This document shows positions 1 to 7,704 of a DNA stretch of 64,000 nt, in pieces. Made by a program: the position numbers and the translations under genes. The first letter of the stretch is position 1. Each line of letters begins with the position of its first letter. The notes below the pieces were generated by a model. The model did no database searches and was not told where the DNA came from. It saw nothing but the letters and a program-made list of their open reading frames with translations. The DNA is from Oligoflexus sp. (GTDB taxonomy: Bacteria > Bdellovibrionota_B > Oligoflexia > Oligoflexales > Oligoflexaceae), in NCBI GenBank assembly GCA_014377445.1, contig JACMPP010000099.1, positions 1-64,000 on the forward strand, given 5' to 3'.

Positions 1-182
1 AACTTATGCATGGCTCCAATCCCACCCATCGCGATACCACCCTGCCTACCGCCAATTTCATATTTTATGTTCTGATTCGAAAAAACTGGCAATCCGGAAT
101 CCGAGCTGCCCTGTACTTCAGCATGGCGGTTCTCAATTCTCTCTTTTGCACGACGCATTTTTTGTGCTATTTCTTGTTTCAC
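1..182 (-). CDS. N-terminal part of an IS1380-like transposase (cut by window edge)
   Basis: Read on the minus strand, a GTG start at 182-180 sits 6 nt after an AGGAGGG ribosome site (189-195) and opens a frame that runs without a stop to the window edge. The visible 60 residues begin VKQEIAQKMRRAKERIENR and later read EIGGRQGGIAMGGIG. A basic helix followed by a glycine-rich 'GGIGAMH' segment is how IS1380-type DDE transposases start, so a DDE transposase is inferred. The catalytic residues lie outside the window. The terminus of the element may be near 247-259, where the minus strand reads CCTGAAAACCCTT, but no partner end is visible. The family call is from memory of motifs and moderately sure. 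Confidence 0.5.
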   Translation of the reverse strand, partial: MKQEIAQKMRRAKERIENRHAEVQGSSDSGLPVFSNQNIKYEIGGRQGGIAMGGIGAMHK

Positions 183-860
183 CTGAAACCCTCCTGAAAG
201 CTGTGGTCGCCAAACCACATAAGTTGTTTCTACCTCTTACAGGTAAGGGTTTTCAGGCTTTTGTCAATTTCAACTTTCTCAAATCAGCGCTTCTTTAAGG
301 ACTAGTATTGGGATGCAATCCTAACACTAGGTCTAAGGCCATCGAGAAGACGACGACCAGGACCACTAGCGTTCCTCTTCGAACGGTAGCGAGATTTGAT
401 CAGCTCTCAAAGAACTTGGTCGAGCGGCTCGTCGATATCAAAACCGAAGTTGACACCCAGCGTGGTCATACTATCTCCGTTCTTGTTAGCGCAGATATCC
501 TCATGGACTCCAACTCCCATCCACTCGTGCATCAATGCGCACTGTCGAAAGCATTGAACGCTAACTCCGTCTCACCCGAAGAGCATTTCAATTGGCGGCT
601 AAAAAGCTGCGAGAAACGATGATCCATCGCTTCAGCGTCAAACAACGTACCGGCTGGAAGAGGCTGGCAAGAATACATATGAGACAACCAAAACATAATG
701 ACATTTCAAGTTGTTGGAGACCGCCAGGGATGGGAAAAAGTGAGTCGAAAAACGCAGATGCTATGGATTCCCGCGATTCAGAGGATGGTGTTCATGCTAA
801 GAATACTGGCGTTGAATCGAAAGCTTGTACCGGTTGCGGTACGCAAGATCCTGAGGCCAA
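183..860. other. Non-coding or decayed stretch between transposase and recombinase
   Basis: The first part holds the transposase leader and perhaps the insertion-sequence end. The rest contains short open frames on the plus strand (for example 308-622) that resemble nothing I know. It probably represents eroded mobile-element sequence, possibly including the lost N-terminal catalytic domain of the recombinase that follows. No RNA gene or convincing promoter was seen. Confidence 0.4.
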
Positions 861-2147
861 TCGTTTTCGATAAAGTAGACCGTGCTGTACGTGGATTCAA
901 ATCGGCGGTCATCGTTGAAGAGTTGATCGATGACTTCGGTGTCAAATTCCATTTCACGCGTGAGAGTCTTAAAATCGATGCCAGCTCTCCACCTGCTGAG
1001 AAAATGCGCTCTTATCTTTCTACGATTTTGGCAAAATATTACATAGATAACCTCAAGGTTGAGATCAAGAAAGGGCTAAACGAGCGGGAAGAAGAAGGCT
1101 ACTGGAATCACAAAGCCCCACTTGGATACCTCAACGTTACAGATTTACCTTCAAAGAAGGCGGTAGTCATCGTGGACCCTGTTGAAGGTCCTGCGGTTAA
1201 AAAGGTTTTTGAACTATATGCCACTGGCAATTACTCCATGCCGATGCTGATCGAGCAGTTCAATCGCAGTACTGTCCAGAACAGGACCTGGAAGGCCATG
1301 GAAAAAGTTCTGAAGAATCCGTTCTATTACGGAATTATGAAAACAAAAGAGCGCTTGAGACCAGGCAATCACCAAGCTTTGGTATCCAAGGAACTATGGA
1401 CAGATTGCCAAAAGATCCATGGAATCCAGGCCTCCCAGCATGCAAAGAATGATAAGAAGCGCGCGCTCCAGAAGCCTTTCATGGGGGTGATTCATTGCTT
1501 CGAATGTCGTCACCGCATCACAGGCGGAGACCGTCGACAAGTCGAACGGGAAAACCTATATCTACTACCGCTGCGCAAACAAGCAGTGCGTGGCCCATAG
1601 CAGACGAGTCAAACAGAAAGATATACACATCCAATTGAGTGAAGCATTTAAACCGTTCGCGTGCCTCACCGAAAAGACCCTGGCGCAGTTCATCGAACAG
1701 TTTAAAATCTCAATGGATCACCTGAACGCATACACGGACGAGAGTATCCAGCGTCTCCGAAAGGAGGTCGCTGAGACCAAAGAGAAGATGCTGCGGCTGG
1801 GTGAGCTACTGAAGAATGGCAAAATCAGTCAGGCGGAACACGACGATTGGATCTCGCTCGCACGCGAGAAGATCAGTCAGCATAACATCGAAATCGCCGC
1901 CAGTTGCCATGCGGACGCGAAGACATTCGACCAAGGGCTGAAGATCATCCAACTCCTGACAAAAGTCCGTGATTACCAAAGGATGGATATGGATTTGATG
2001 ACGAAAGCAGAACTTGCAAAAATTCTCTTATCCAACGTTCTGCTAAAACGAGAAACCCTGCACTACAACTATCTTTCACCGTTGGATGATCTGATAGCTT
2101 TAGTGCAGGGTCAAGACTGGTGGAGAGTAGGAGGGTCGAACTCCTGA
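698..2147 (+). pseudogene. Large serine recombinase, frameshifted and missing its catalytic N-terminus
   Basis: Recognisable recombinase sequence begins near 863 (VFDKVDRAVRGFKSA), the end of a resolvase catalytic domain. It continues through a Recombinase domain (YLNVTDLPSKKAVVIVDP; FELYATGNYSM; LKNPFYYGIMK) and a zinc-ribbon region (HCFECRHRITGGD). Around 1541-1547 the frame shifts by one base. The original frame stops at 1600, while the other frame reads SNGKTYIYYRCANKQCVAHSR, restoring the second zinc-ribbon cysteine pair, and goes on with a coiled-coil tail to 2147. The N-terminal serine motif is not found upstream, so the gene is both truncated and frameshifted. Its last ten codons (WWRVGGSNS and stop) are antisense to the tRNA-Ala gene at 2118-2193. 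Integration into that tRNA is therefore inferred. Confidence 0.75.
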
Positions 2148-2193
2148 CCTCTAGAATGCAAATCTAGCGCTCTACCAACTGAGCTAACCCCCC
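2118..2193 (-). tRNA. tRNA-Ala (anticodon UGC), minus-strand copy
   Basis: A 76-nt cloverleaf with encoded CCA. The acceptor stem GGGGGGT pairs with ACTCTCC (two G-U pairs), the D-arm reads AGCTCAGTTGGTAGAGC, the anticodon stem is CTAGA/TCTAG around TGC, and the T-arm contains GTTCGACC. It is identical in all 76 bases to the plus-strand copy at 2459-2534. On the minus strand a TTGCAA element about 17-18 nt before a weak -10-like AATTAT precedes it, so it may have its own promoter. The serine-recombinase frame enters its 3' half from the other strand. Confidence 0.93.
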
Positions 2194-2419
2194 AGAGGTC
2201 ACAATAATTGCCCTAAGGTGAGATTCCTTGCAAGCAGAAATGTGGGGAGCGTTTCATTTTTTGAGAAAATCCGATAAGGTTTAGCTCTCTCTGCATAGAA
2301 AATCTTCAAAAGCCGGCAAATCAAGTCTTGTAGCGTCACTTTGTAGATTCAGAATCCGCAAATCAGCACTCTGACCATGATTCGCCAAAGCGACTTAGGA
2401 AAGTTTTTGCAAAAAGAGC

Positions 2420-2448
2420 TTGCCCGTGATTTCGGATTGTTGCATAAC
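2420..2448 (+). promoter_or_regulatory. Likely sigma-70 promoter of the plus-strand tRNA-Ala
   Basis: TTGCCC (2420-2425), a 17-nt spacer and CATAAC (2443-2448) form a -35/-10 pair that places the transcription start a few bases before the mature 5' end at 2459. A short leader like this is normal for a single tRNA gene. The assignment is by spacing and position only. Confidence 0.45.
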
Positions 2449-2458
2449 AATGCTTCCT

Positions 2459-2534
2459 GGGGGGTTAGCTCAGTTGGTAGAGCGCTAGATTTGCATTCTA
2501 GAGGTCAGGAGTTCGACCCTCCTACTCTCCACCA
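2459..2534 (+). tRNA. tRNA-Ala (anticodon UGC), plus-strand copy
   Basis: A 76-nt cloverleaf with encoded CCA, identical to the minus-strand copy 265 nt to the left but in the opposite orientation, so the two genes are divergent. Anticodon TGC sits in the loop TTTGCAT. A promoter-like pair lies just upstream and a strong hairpin terminator begins 10 nt downstream, so this copy looks like a complete, functional transcription unit. Confidence 0.95.
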
Positions 2535-2544
2535 GGAATCTCTT

Positions 2545-2581
2545 GAAAAAGCCGTTTGGCTCATCGTCAAACGGCTTTTTC
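2545..2581 (+). terminator. Rho-independent terminator of tRNA-Ala
   Basis: A 14-bp perfect stem, GAAAAAGCCGTTTG pairing with CAAACGGCTTTTTC, with a 9-nt loop, lies right after the tRNA 3' end. The stem ends in the T tract. A terminator of similar form (7660-7694) lies on the far side of the island. Confidence 0.85.
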
Positions 2582-2616
2582 AATTCATATCGCAAGGTTC
2601 CGCTCCTCAAAACCCG

Positions 2617-2654
2617 GTTCGATGAGATCAGTTCGATGAGATCAGTTCGATGAG
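2617..2654. repeat. Tandem 14-bp repeat, about 2.7 copies
   Basis: The unit GTTCGATGAGATCA occurs at 2617-2630 and 2631-2644, with a third partial copy (GTTCGATGAG) at 2645-2654. It lies between the tRNA-Ala terminator and the left flanking repeat of the island. It may be a slippage product or part of a recombination site; no function is evident. Confidence 0.8.
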
Positions 2655-2689
2655 TCGGCGCTTTCCTTCCGCATTCGCCGCAAAGTAAG

Positions 2690-2740
2690 CCTCCACCCTT
2701 GCAAAAGCAATGCGGAGGAAACTCCTGGAGGAAACTTTCC
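2690..2740 (+). repeat. Left copy of a 51-nt structured direct repeat flanking the helicase island
   Basis: The block begins CCTCCACCCTTGC, has an 8-nt variable core (AAAAGCAA) and ends in a conserved 30-nt segment (2711-2740) containing GGAGGAAACTCC then TGGAGGAAACTTTCC. The same block in the same orientation is at 7480-7530 with a different core (CTTAGCTT). The repeat can fold: CCTCC pairs with GGAGG around TTGC-AAAA-GCAA, and GGAG-GAAA-CTCC is a hairpin with a GAAA tetraloop. Direct repeats bracketing about 4.7 kb are what site-specific insertion or repeat-mediated exchange would leave. Confidence 0.8.
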
Positions 2741-2827
2741 TGAAACAGGGGGATTCTACTTTGCGAAACCGACCTTGGTTTGTAAAGTTCCCAGCTACAC
2801 ACATTCCTTGACGGTTATTTATAGCGT

Positions 2828-3376
2828 TCAGGAAGCTTCCGCTGCCAATGTTCTAGCATCAATTTTTCGAACTAAAGAATCCGTTGCAGTTAAAAGGCTT
2901 GCCTTGTCTGCTTTCCAAAGCTGCGCATCCCTGGGAATATCGAAACCCAACTTTGATATCAGCAGTAACTTAAAACGAACTTGTTCACCAGGCTGCATAG
3001 GTTGAGGCTCTTTTCGAGATTCATAACGTGACATTGCCTCTTTGCGAATATCAAGCTCGTTAGCAATTTCCGTTTGAGTCAGCCCAGCAAAAGAGCGGGC
3101 AAAACGAATATGACTTGCATTTAAAGGGCGGTGATCGAAAAGCATAATATGGACCAAGGAACGCAACATACGTTTCTCAAAGCCTTCAACAAAAAATTGG
3201 GCTCCACAGACATTACAACGAACAATAGGAGGATTCTGCAAAAGAATGCTTATACCATCCTCAACTTTATAGGGCATATCTGAGCCAACAATTTGCTCCC
3301 AGCGTCCTACGCAAAAATCGTCGATGTGATAATTTGCATATTTTTCTTGAAGTATTTTGTCACCAAATTTTTTCAT
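2828..3376 (-). CDS. Zinc-finger/HTH regulator, MqsA-antitoxin-like
   Basis: A 182-residue protein. Near residue 54 it has CNVCGAQFFVEG, half of a zinc-ribbon; near residues 88-125 it has a helix-turn-helix of the XRE type (IRFARSFAGLTQTEIANELDIRKEAMSRYES). A short cysteine knuckle followed by this HTH resembles MqsA/YgiT-type antitoxins and related regulators. Such proteins bind their own promoter and often neutralise a toxin encoded next door. The second CxxC expected of a full MqsA zinc site is not seen. Its start overlaps the end of the upstream gene (3360-3797) by 17 nt, so the two are co-translated. A toxin-antitoxin or regulator role is inferred from the fold and the overlap. Confidence 0.6.
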   Translation of the reverse strand: MKKFGDKILQEKYANYHIDDFCVGRWEQIVGSDMPYKVEDGISILLQNPPIVRCNVCGAQFFVEGFEKRMLRSLVHIMLFDHRPLNASHIRFARSFAGLTQTEIANELDIRKEAMSRYESRKEPQPMQPGEQVRFKLLLISKLGFDIPRDAQLWKADKASLLTATDSLVRKIDARTLAAEAS

Positions 3377-3797
3377 AATCCACCTCTTGAAGCCCTTCTT
3401 TTTCTTCTTCGGAATAAAGCTTGTAGTAGCTCACCACAATCATCTTCCCTCCAGACGCAAGGTCTTTAATTACAATCCGTACCTGGACATCGCTCAATGC
3501 ACATTGCGTCCCGTCTTCAGAAGACACGGTAAGTTCTTTAAACGAAGCTTCGATTGCAATTTTTCGAAAACCTAGCTTCGTCTCGCAGCGGTCGTAGTTA
3601 AGGGTCCCTTGAAGAATCACTCCTGCTATATCTTTGGATCCAATTGAGCGGCGTACGGCTTGAGATTCTCCTGATTCCTCACTGGCCCTTTGATAGACGC
3701 GACCAATTGCTACTTCAAACCCGTCTAAGAAATCTCTCAGGTTCGAGCACCGTCTCTTTGCTACAAGATGTGACTGATCGTACTGCTTTGAACTCAA
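3360..3797 (-). CDS. Unknown protein encoded upstream of and overlapping the HTH regulator
   Basis: I do not recognise the family. The frame is open from a TTG at 3842, but that codon has no ribosome site. A second TTG at 3797-3795 follows GGGGAGG by 7 nt and is the better start, giving about 145 residues beginning with SSKQYDQSHLV. The C-terminal half alternates beta-strand-like stretches (KIAIEASFKELTVSSEDGTQ; VQVRIVIKDLASGGKMIVVSYY) and the end is acidic. No signal peptide or membrane segment is present, so it is cytoplasmic. Its 17-nt overlap with the HTH gene suggests a regulated pair, possibly a toxin or effector with its antitoxin, but nothing in the sequence proves that. Confidence 0.5.
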   Translation of the reverse strand: MSSKQYDQSHLVAKRRCSNLRDFLDGFEVAIGRVYQRASEESGESQAVRRSIGSKDIAGVILQGTLNYDRCETKLGFRKIAIEASFKELTVSSEDGTQCALSDVQVRIVIKDLASGGKMIVVSYYKLYSEEEKEGLQEVDYEKIW

Positions 3798-3842
3798 AGA
3801 GACCGCCTCCCCTACCCAACCACTCCCTTCTTCTTTGTACAA

Positions 3843-4234
3843 TATGTTGCGTTTTTAGCAACTATTGTCTTATCGGCATAATTAACGAAATCTTTAATTG
3901 ATTAAATAATCATATAATATCAATGAGTTATTATCATAAACTGGGTTTATCTATTTTTCAAATAAAACGAAGTCCATTCCCTTTTTTAAGCAAGTTCCGG
4001 CCAGATGTTGTGCCTTTTATATTTTATTGCACAACAAGCACTTGCTTGCTAAGAATACCTTCTTCTTCGGAGGAACCATGGCATTTGTACGAAAAAAAGC
4101 GAGTTCTTTGACATAAGTGTATTCCGGCGAAGCCGCCTGTAAACTGGCTAACCGGCGCTGGCTTCAGCTCCCTCTTAAGGACTAAAGTCTCTCTTATTTC
4201 TTGAGTACACGAACTATATTCAAGCCCATTCCCA
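3843..4234. promoter_or_regulatory. AT-rich divergent intergenic region of the island
   Basis: About 390 bp separate the minus-strand pair from the plus-strand helicase. The part 3850-3930 is very AT-rich (runs such as AATTAACGAAATC and ATAATCATATAATATC) and would suit divergent promoters and binding by the neighbouring HTH protein. I could not fix a -35/-10 pair with confidence and saw no convincing gene inside it. Confidence 0.4.
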
Positions 4235-4246
4235 ATGGAGGCCAAG

Positions 4247-7200
4247 TTGAAAAAGCGTATAGTGACAGACAAAGAAAACGAAAGCCCTGAATTTTCAAGT
4301 TCATGGAATTCTCAATCTATGCAGCTTTCATCAAGGTCGCGAGATGCTACGACGTTATGGGAACGATTCAGACGCAAAAATCTGTCCCCTGCTCATCGCC
4401 TGCTTGCCGATGGCGGAGTTATCATTGATTCTATCGATTCCTCCGGAACGTTACACGCGAGCATTTATAAGAAAAATAAAGCTAAGATCGATGCCACCCT
4501 ACTTCTACTCCCCGAAGGTCACATCCTTGCCGATTCTATGCTGCTGGAAACGGATGTACTGGCCATTTTGCTGATGTTCATGACCATACTTAGGAGTAAA
4601 AAACGCAGTAAGCAAAGGCAACTCCTCCTATCGACCCTCCCCTCGTGGCTTGACGATAGTTTTCGATTTAAAATCATTATCGAAGATGAAATATTGGATT
4701 CAGAACCAAGCAAAAATCAAGGCTGTTTCGAGCTTGAGGCTTATCGGGTTCTCAGAGATATGGCCGTCGATCGAACCGCTAAGATACCAGTTGAATTCGT
4801 TCTGGATCACCTTATGAGCAAGTATTCCTCTGGGGACTTTATTCTACTGCAATCAGCCCTCGAGGCACTCCTATCACGAATCGCCGTAGTTGAGAAGGAA
4901 GGACTCCGCATTGGGGCCCGTCCGGAAAGCGGGCTCTACGGAATCTATAGAGTTCGGCGGTTTCGCGAGAAACTTCGCCCCTACGAAATCCTAATCTGGG
5001 GCAGTCCGGGCCTCAAGGGCAGTTGTTCCTGTCCTGATTTTGCTAAGAACACCTTGAGCTTCTGCAAACATATCGCCGCCGTTTACCACGAGAACTTTGC
5101 TAAACCTAGGCTTGAAAAGCAGCTCATGCATTCGATCGAATCGCTGACAGGAGCGAGACTGCTTTGGGCACCACCCTTGGGGCTCAAAAAAGTCGAAGAT
5201 CCATTGGATGGGCTTTATTTTGTAGTGGCAGCGCGGGGACGCCGTTATCCACCCAAGGGTCTTATTGAGTTTTTCTCAAGGCCAAACGGCTCCTTCTGGC
5301 AACTTGTCCCTATAGAATCGCAAAGTCCGATGGAGCGGCTGACTCTATTGAATCGACTTAGCGATCGAATTGGGAAGAGCCGAAACCTTACCCTCGACCC
5401 GGCCGTGCCTGGAATGATTCAGCGCGAAATCGATCGAGTGCACTGGCGAGCCGCTTATGCAAATCATTCGGCGTCATTCGAATCAATCATCGATTCGCTG
5501 CCACTCAAACTCTATCCCTATCAACGAGAAGGGGTTCTAAGCGCCTTGAGTTGCGGGCGATTCCTATTGGGCGATGATATGGGTCTCGGCAAGACCACTC
5601 AGGGCATAGCTTGGGCGGAATGCCTGCTCAATACCGGAATTGTCAAACGCGTGGCTGTCATCTGTCCCGCTTCGCTTAAGAGCCAATGGCGGAGGGAATG
5701 GTCTCTCGTCTCTGGCCGGAACGTGAAAATAGTGGACGGTACTGCGTTCGAACGCGAGGCTATTTATGCAAGCGAGGCTCAAGTCCTCCTGATCAATTAC
5801 GAACTGGTGACACGAGACTTTGACAATTTTCCTCGCCATGAGTTTGATGCGGTGATCCTTGATGAAGCGCAGCGTATAAAAAATTTCGCAACCCAGACCG
5901 CTAAAACCATTAAGCGATTAGAACCGCCTTTCCGTCTTATATTGACCGGGACTCCCATGGAAAACCGTCTCAGTGAATTCGCCTCGCTCATGGACTGGAT
6001 TGATAGCCATGCCTTCGGTCCTCATTGGAGACTCAATGCCGAAACTACCGTTAGTAGCGAACATGGAAGAGGGCATAAAAGCGTCCGCGGATTAAATCTC
6101 ATACGTCAACGTATTGAACCGTATTTCCTACGAAGGACTCGGAAGGAAGTCCTGAGCCAATTGCCGGATAGGACGGATTCGCTGATACTGGTCGATCCGA
6201 CGGACGAACAGCTGGAAGTCCATCGGGAATTGGCAGCGATAGTCTCGCAGCTTATGGCGATCGCAGAAAAAAGACCACTGACTCCAGAGCAGCATCTGCG
6301 GCTCATGAGCAGCCTTACCAAAATGCGAATCGTTTCAAACGGATTGGCTCAGTATGAATTTGAGGGGTATTGGGAGTCCATTGCAAAAAAATCGCCGACC
6401 GAAAAGATCTTGAAGGAGTTGTTTTCGCCTAAGCTAGGGATATTCCGCAATCTGATCGAGGGTTTGCTTTCTCAACCAGACTTAAAAATCGTAGTTTTCA
6501 GTCAGTGGCGCAAGGCTTTGCGTCTCGCTCACTGGGCGATTTCCGATCTGCTTCAATTGCAGGGAGCCGAGGCGGTCTTTTTCACGGGCTCTGAGAACCA
6601 AGCACGCCGGACCGAAAACATCGTCAGGTTTCATGACGAGCCAAGGGTCAGGGTCTTCTTCGCAACGGATGCCGGAGGGGTTGGATTGAACCTTCAGAGA
6701 GCTGCATCCGTATGCATAAACTTCGAGCTACCTTGGAACCCCGCTGTCCTTGAACAAAGAATTGCTAGGATTCATCGAATAGGCCAGAGCGAGAACATCC
6801 AGGTCTTCAATCTGGTGACTCAAAACACGATTGAAGCACGCATCACGGAACTCATTGCCAATAAAAGAGCCGTATTCAGCGCTCTGCTCGATGAGGGAAA
6901 GGACGAGGTTTTGTTTGACCAATCGACGAGCTTTATGAATCAGATTAAAGCCGCGGTGACGACCTTCGCTAGCTCCGAGACGATCTTGGATGCTCAAGAC
7001 CTTGATACTGAGTTGAATTTGGAGGAAATTCCAGCGGGTTTGATCGAGGATGCTGCGGACACGGCGACATCTGTCAGTCCGAAAGCGGAGGCAGAAAACG
7101 GCCCACCTTTGCCTGCGATAGAGCAGGCGCCTGAATGGAAGGATACGAAGGAGATCCTAATAGCCCTGATGCGTTCGGTAAGCATCGATCGGACGGCAAA

Positions 7201-7315
7201 TGGCAGGATTCGAATTGAGGCGGATGGTCCAGCGGCAGAGCTGTTCTCTGAAGTCTTCGCCAACCTCTCTACACTATTTAAAAAGAGTGGGCCTGAACCG
7301 GTTATTCATCATTAA
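4247..7315 (+). CDS. SWIM zinc-finger SNF2-family DNA helicase/translocase
   Basis: About 1022 residues. The frame is open from an ATG at 4235, but GGAGG at 4237-4241 sits 5 nt before a TTG at 4247, which is the better-supported start. Counting from 4235, a SWIM zinc finger (CSCPDFAKNTLSFCKH) lies near residues 264-279. The SNF2 ATPase follows: motif I DDMGLGKTTQ (about 447), motif II DEAQ (about 543), motif III LTGTPMEN, motif V DAGGVGLNLQ and motif VI QRIARIHRIGQ (about 845). All key residues are present, so it should be an active ATP-driven DNA translocase. The roughly 230 residues before the SWIM finger and 120 after the helicase core match nothing I recognise. It stands alone on this strand inside the repeat-flanked island, opposite the HTH pair. 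SWIM-SNF2 proteins are known singly in many bacteria, and SNF2 proteins also occur in phage-defence systems; a defence role here is inference. Confidence 0.9.
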   Translation: MKKRIVTDKENESPEFSSSWNSQSMQLSSRSRDATTLWERFRRKNLSPAHRLLADGGVIIDSIDSSGTLHASIYKKNKAKIDATLLLLPEGHILADSMLLETDVLAILLMFMTILRSKKRSKQRQLLLSTLPSWLDDSFRFKIIIEDEILDSEPSKNQGCFELEAYRVLRDMAVDRTAKIPVEFVLDHLMSKYSSGDFILLQSALEALLSRIAVVEKEGLRIGARPESGLYGIYRVRRFREKLRPYEILIWGSPGLKGSCSCPDFAKNTLSFCKHIAAVYHENFAKPRLEKQLMHSIESLTGARLLWAPPLGLKKVEDPLDGLYFVVAARGRRYPPKGLIEFFSRPNGSFWQLVPIESQSPMERLTLLNRLSDRIGKSRNLTLDPAVPGMIQREIDRVHWRAAYANHSASFESIIDSLPLKLYPYQREGVLSALSCGRFLLGDDMGLGKTTQGIAWAECLLNTGIVKRVAVICPASLKSQWRREWSLVSGRNVKIVDGTAFEREAIYASEAQVLLINYELVTRDFDNFPRHEFDAVILDEAQRIKNFATQTAKTIKRLEPPFRLILTGTPMENRLSEFASLMDWIDSHAFGPHWRLNAETTVSSEHGRGHKSVRGLNLIRQRIEPYFLRRTRKEVLSQLPDRTDSLILVDPTDEQLEVHRELAAIVSQLMAIAEKRPLTPEQHLRLMSSLTKMRIVSNGLAQYEFEGYWESIAKKSPTEKILKELFSPKLGIFRNLIEGLLSQPDLKIVVFSQWRKALRLAHWAISDLLQLQGAEAVFFTGSENQARRTENIVRFHDEPRVRVFFATDAGGVGLNLQRAASVCINFELPWNPAVLEQRIARIHRIGQSENIQVFNLVTQNTIEARITELIANKRAVFSALLDEGKDEVLFDQSTSFMNQIKAAVTTFASSETILDAQDLDTELNLEEIPAGLIEDAADTATSVSPKAEAENGPPLPAIEQAPEWKDTKEILIALMRSVSIDRTANGRIRIEADGPAAELFSEVFANLSTLFKKSGPEPVIHH

Positions 7316-7461
7316 CAAATCATTATAAATATTCCTAAATATCATATGATTACAATAAATCTCATCGTGAGCAGAAAGTTAAAGTAGCTGTGGTTATAAA
7401 CCCCTTTCCGAAGATAACTTTGCCTGCGAGTCGTTTGATTTCATTCGTCAGTATCGATTGA

Positions 7462-7485
7462 TGGAGGAAACTCTTTTTTCCTCCA
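7462..7485 (+). repeat. Hairpin related to the flanking repeat
   Basis: TGGAGGAAA and TTTCCTCCA form a 9-bp stem immediately before the right flanking repeat. The left arm copies the repeat's internal TGGAGGAAACT element. Another partial copy, CTGGAGGAAAAAAG, lies near 7604. The right side of the island thus carries extra units of the same short motif. Confidence 0.6.
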
Positions 7486-7530
7486 CCCTTGCCTTAGCTT
7501 TGCGGAGGAAACTCCTGGAGGAAACTTTCC
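7480..7530 (+). repeat. Right copy of the 51-nt direct repeat flanking the helicase island
   Basis: Same orientation as 2690-2740, with CCTCCACCCTTGC, an 8-nt core CTTAGCTT and an identical 30-nt segment at 7501-7530. The core differs from the left copy while both sides are identical, which is unusual for a simple target-site duplication and suggests a conserved recombination or RNA structure. Confidence 0.8.
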
Positions 7531-7659
7531 AACGAAAGCGATCTGGATGATATTTTTACATAGCAACTAACAGACTGATCTCATGAAGATTTATGGCCGG
7601 CTGCTGGAGGAAAAAAGTTCGATAGGCGGGTAATGTGGTCCAGCAGATTTAAAGATCCG

Positions 7660-7694
7660 AAAGCCGTTCGATTGCAAAATCGAGCGGCTTTTTC
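7660..7694 (+). terminator. Rho-independent terminator at the right edge of the island
   Basis: AAGCCGTTCGAT pairs with ATCGAGCGGCTT (one G-T pair) around TGCAAA and is followed by TTT. It resembles in form the tRNA-Ala terminator at 2545-2581, with the shared block AAGCCGTT...CGGCTTTTT. The helicase gene ends 340 nt earlier, so what transcript it ends is unclear. Confidence 0.65.
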
Positions 7695-7704
7695 ATTACT
7701 TTCC

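Larger units (their letters stand above)
7316..7704. other. Intergenic region after the helicase
   Basis: Contains an AT-rich leader (7316-7360), the right flanking repeat and its hairpin, then about 130 nt ending in a terminator at 7660-7694 that points to the right. No open frame looks real. A short untranslated RNA between the repeat and the terminator is possible but not demonstrated. Confidence 0.4.

Noticed and set aside
2377-2625. 82-residue plus-strand frame
   Set aside because: It runs through the tRNA-Ala gene and its terminator, so it cannot be a protein gene.
2617-2740. CRISPR or integron attC array
   Set aside because: The tandem 14-bp units have no spacers, no Cas genes are near, and the flanking repeat lacks the GTTRRRY/RYYYAAC core sites of attC.
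4024-4272. 82-residue minus-strand frame in the island's promoter region
   Set aside because: Overlaps the helicase start and has no ribosome site or recognisable domain.
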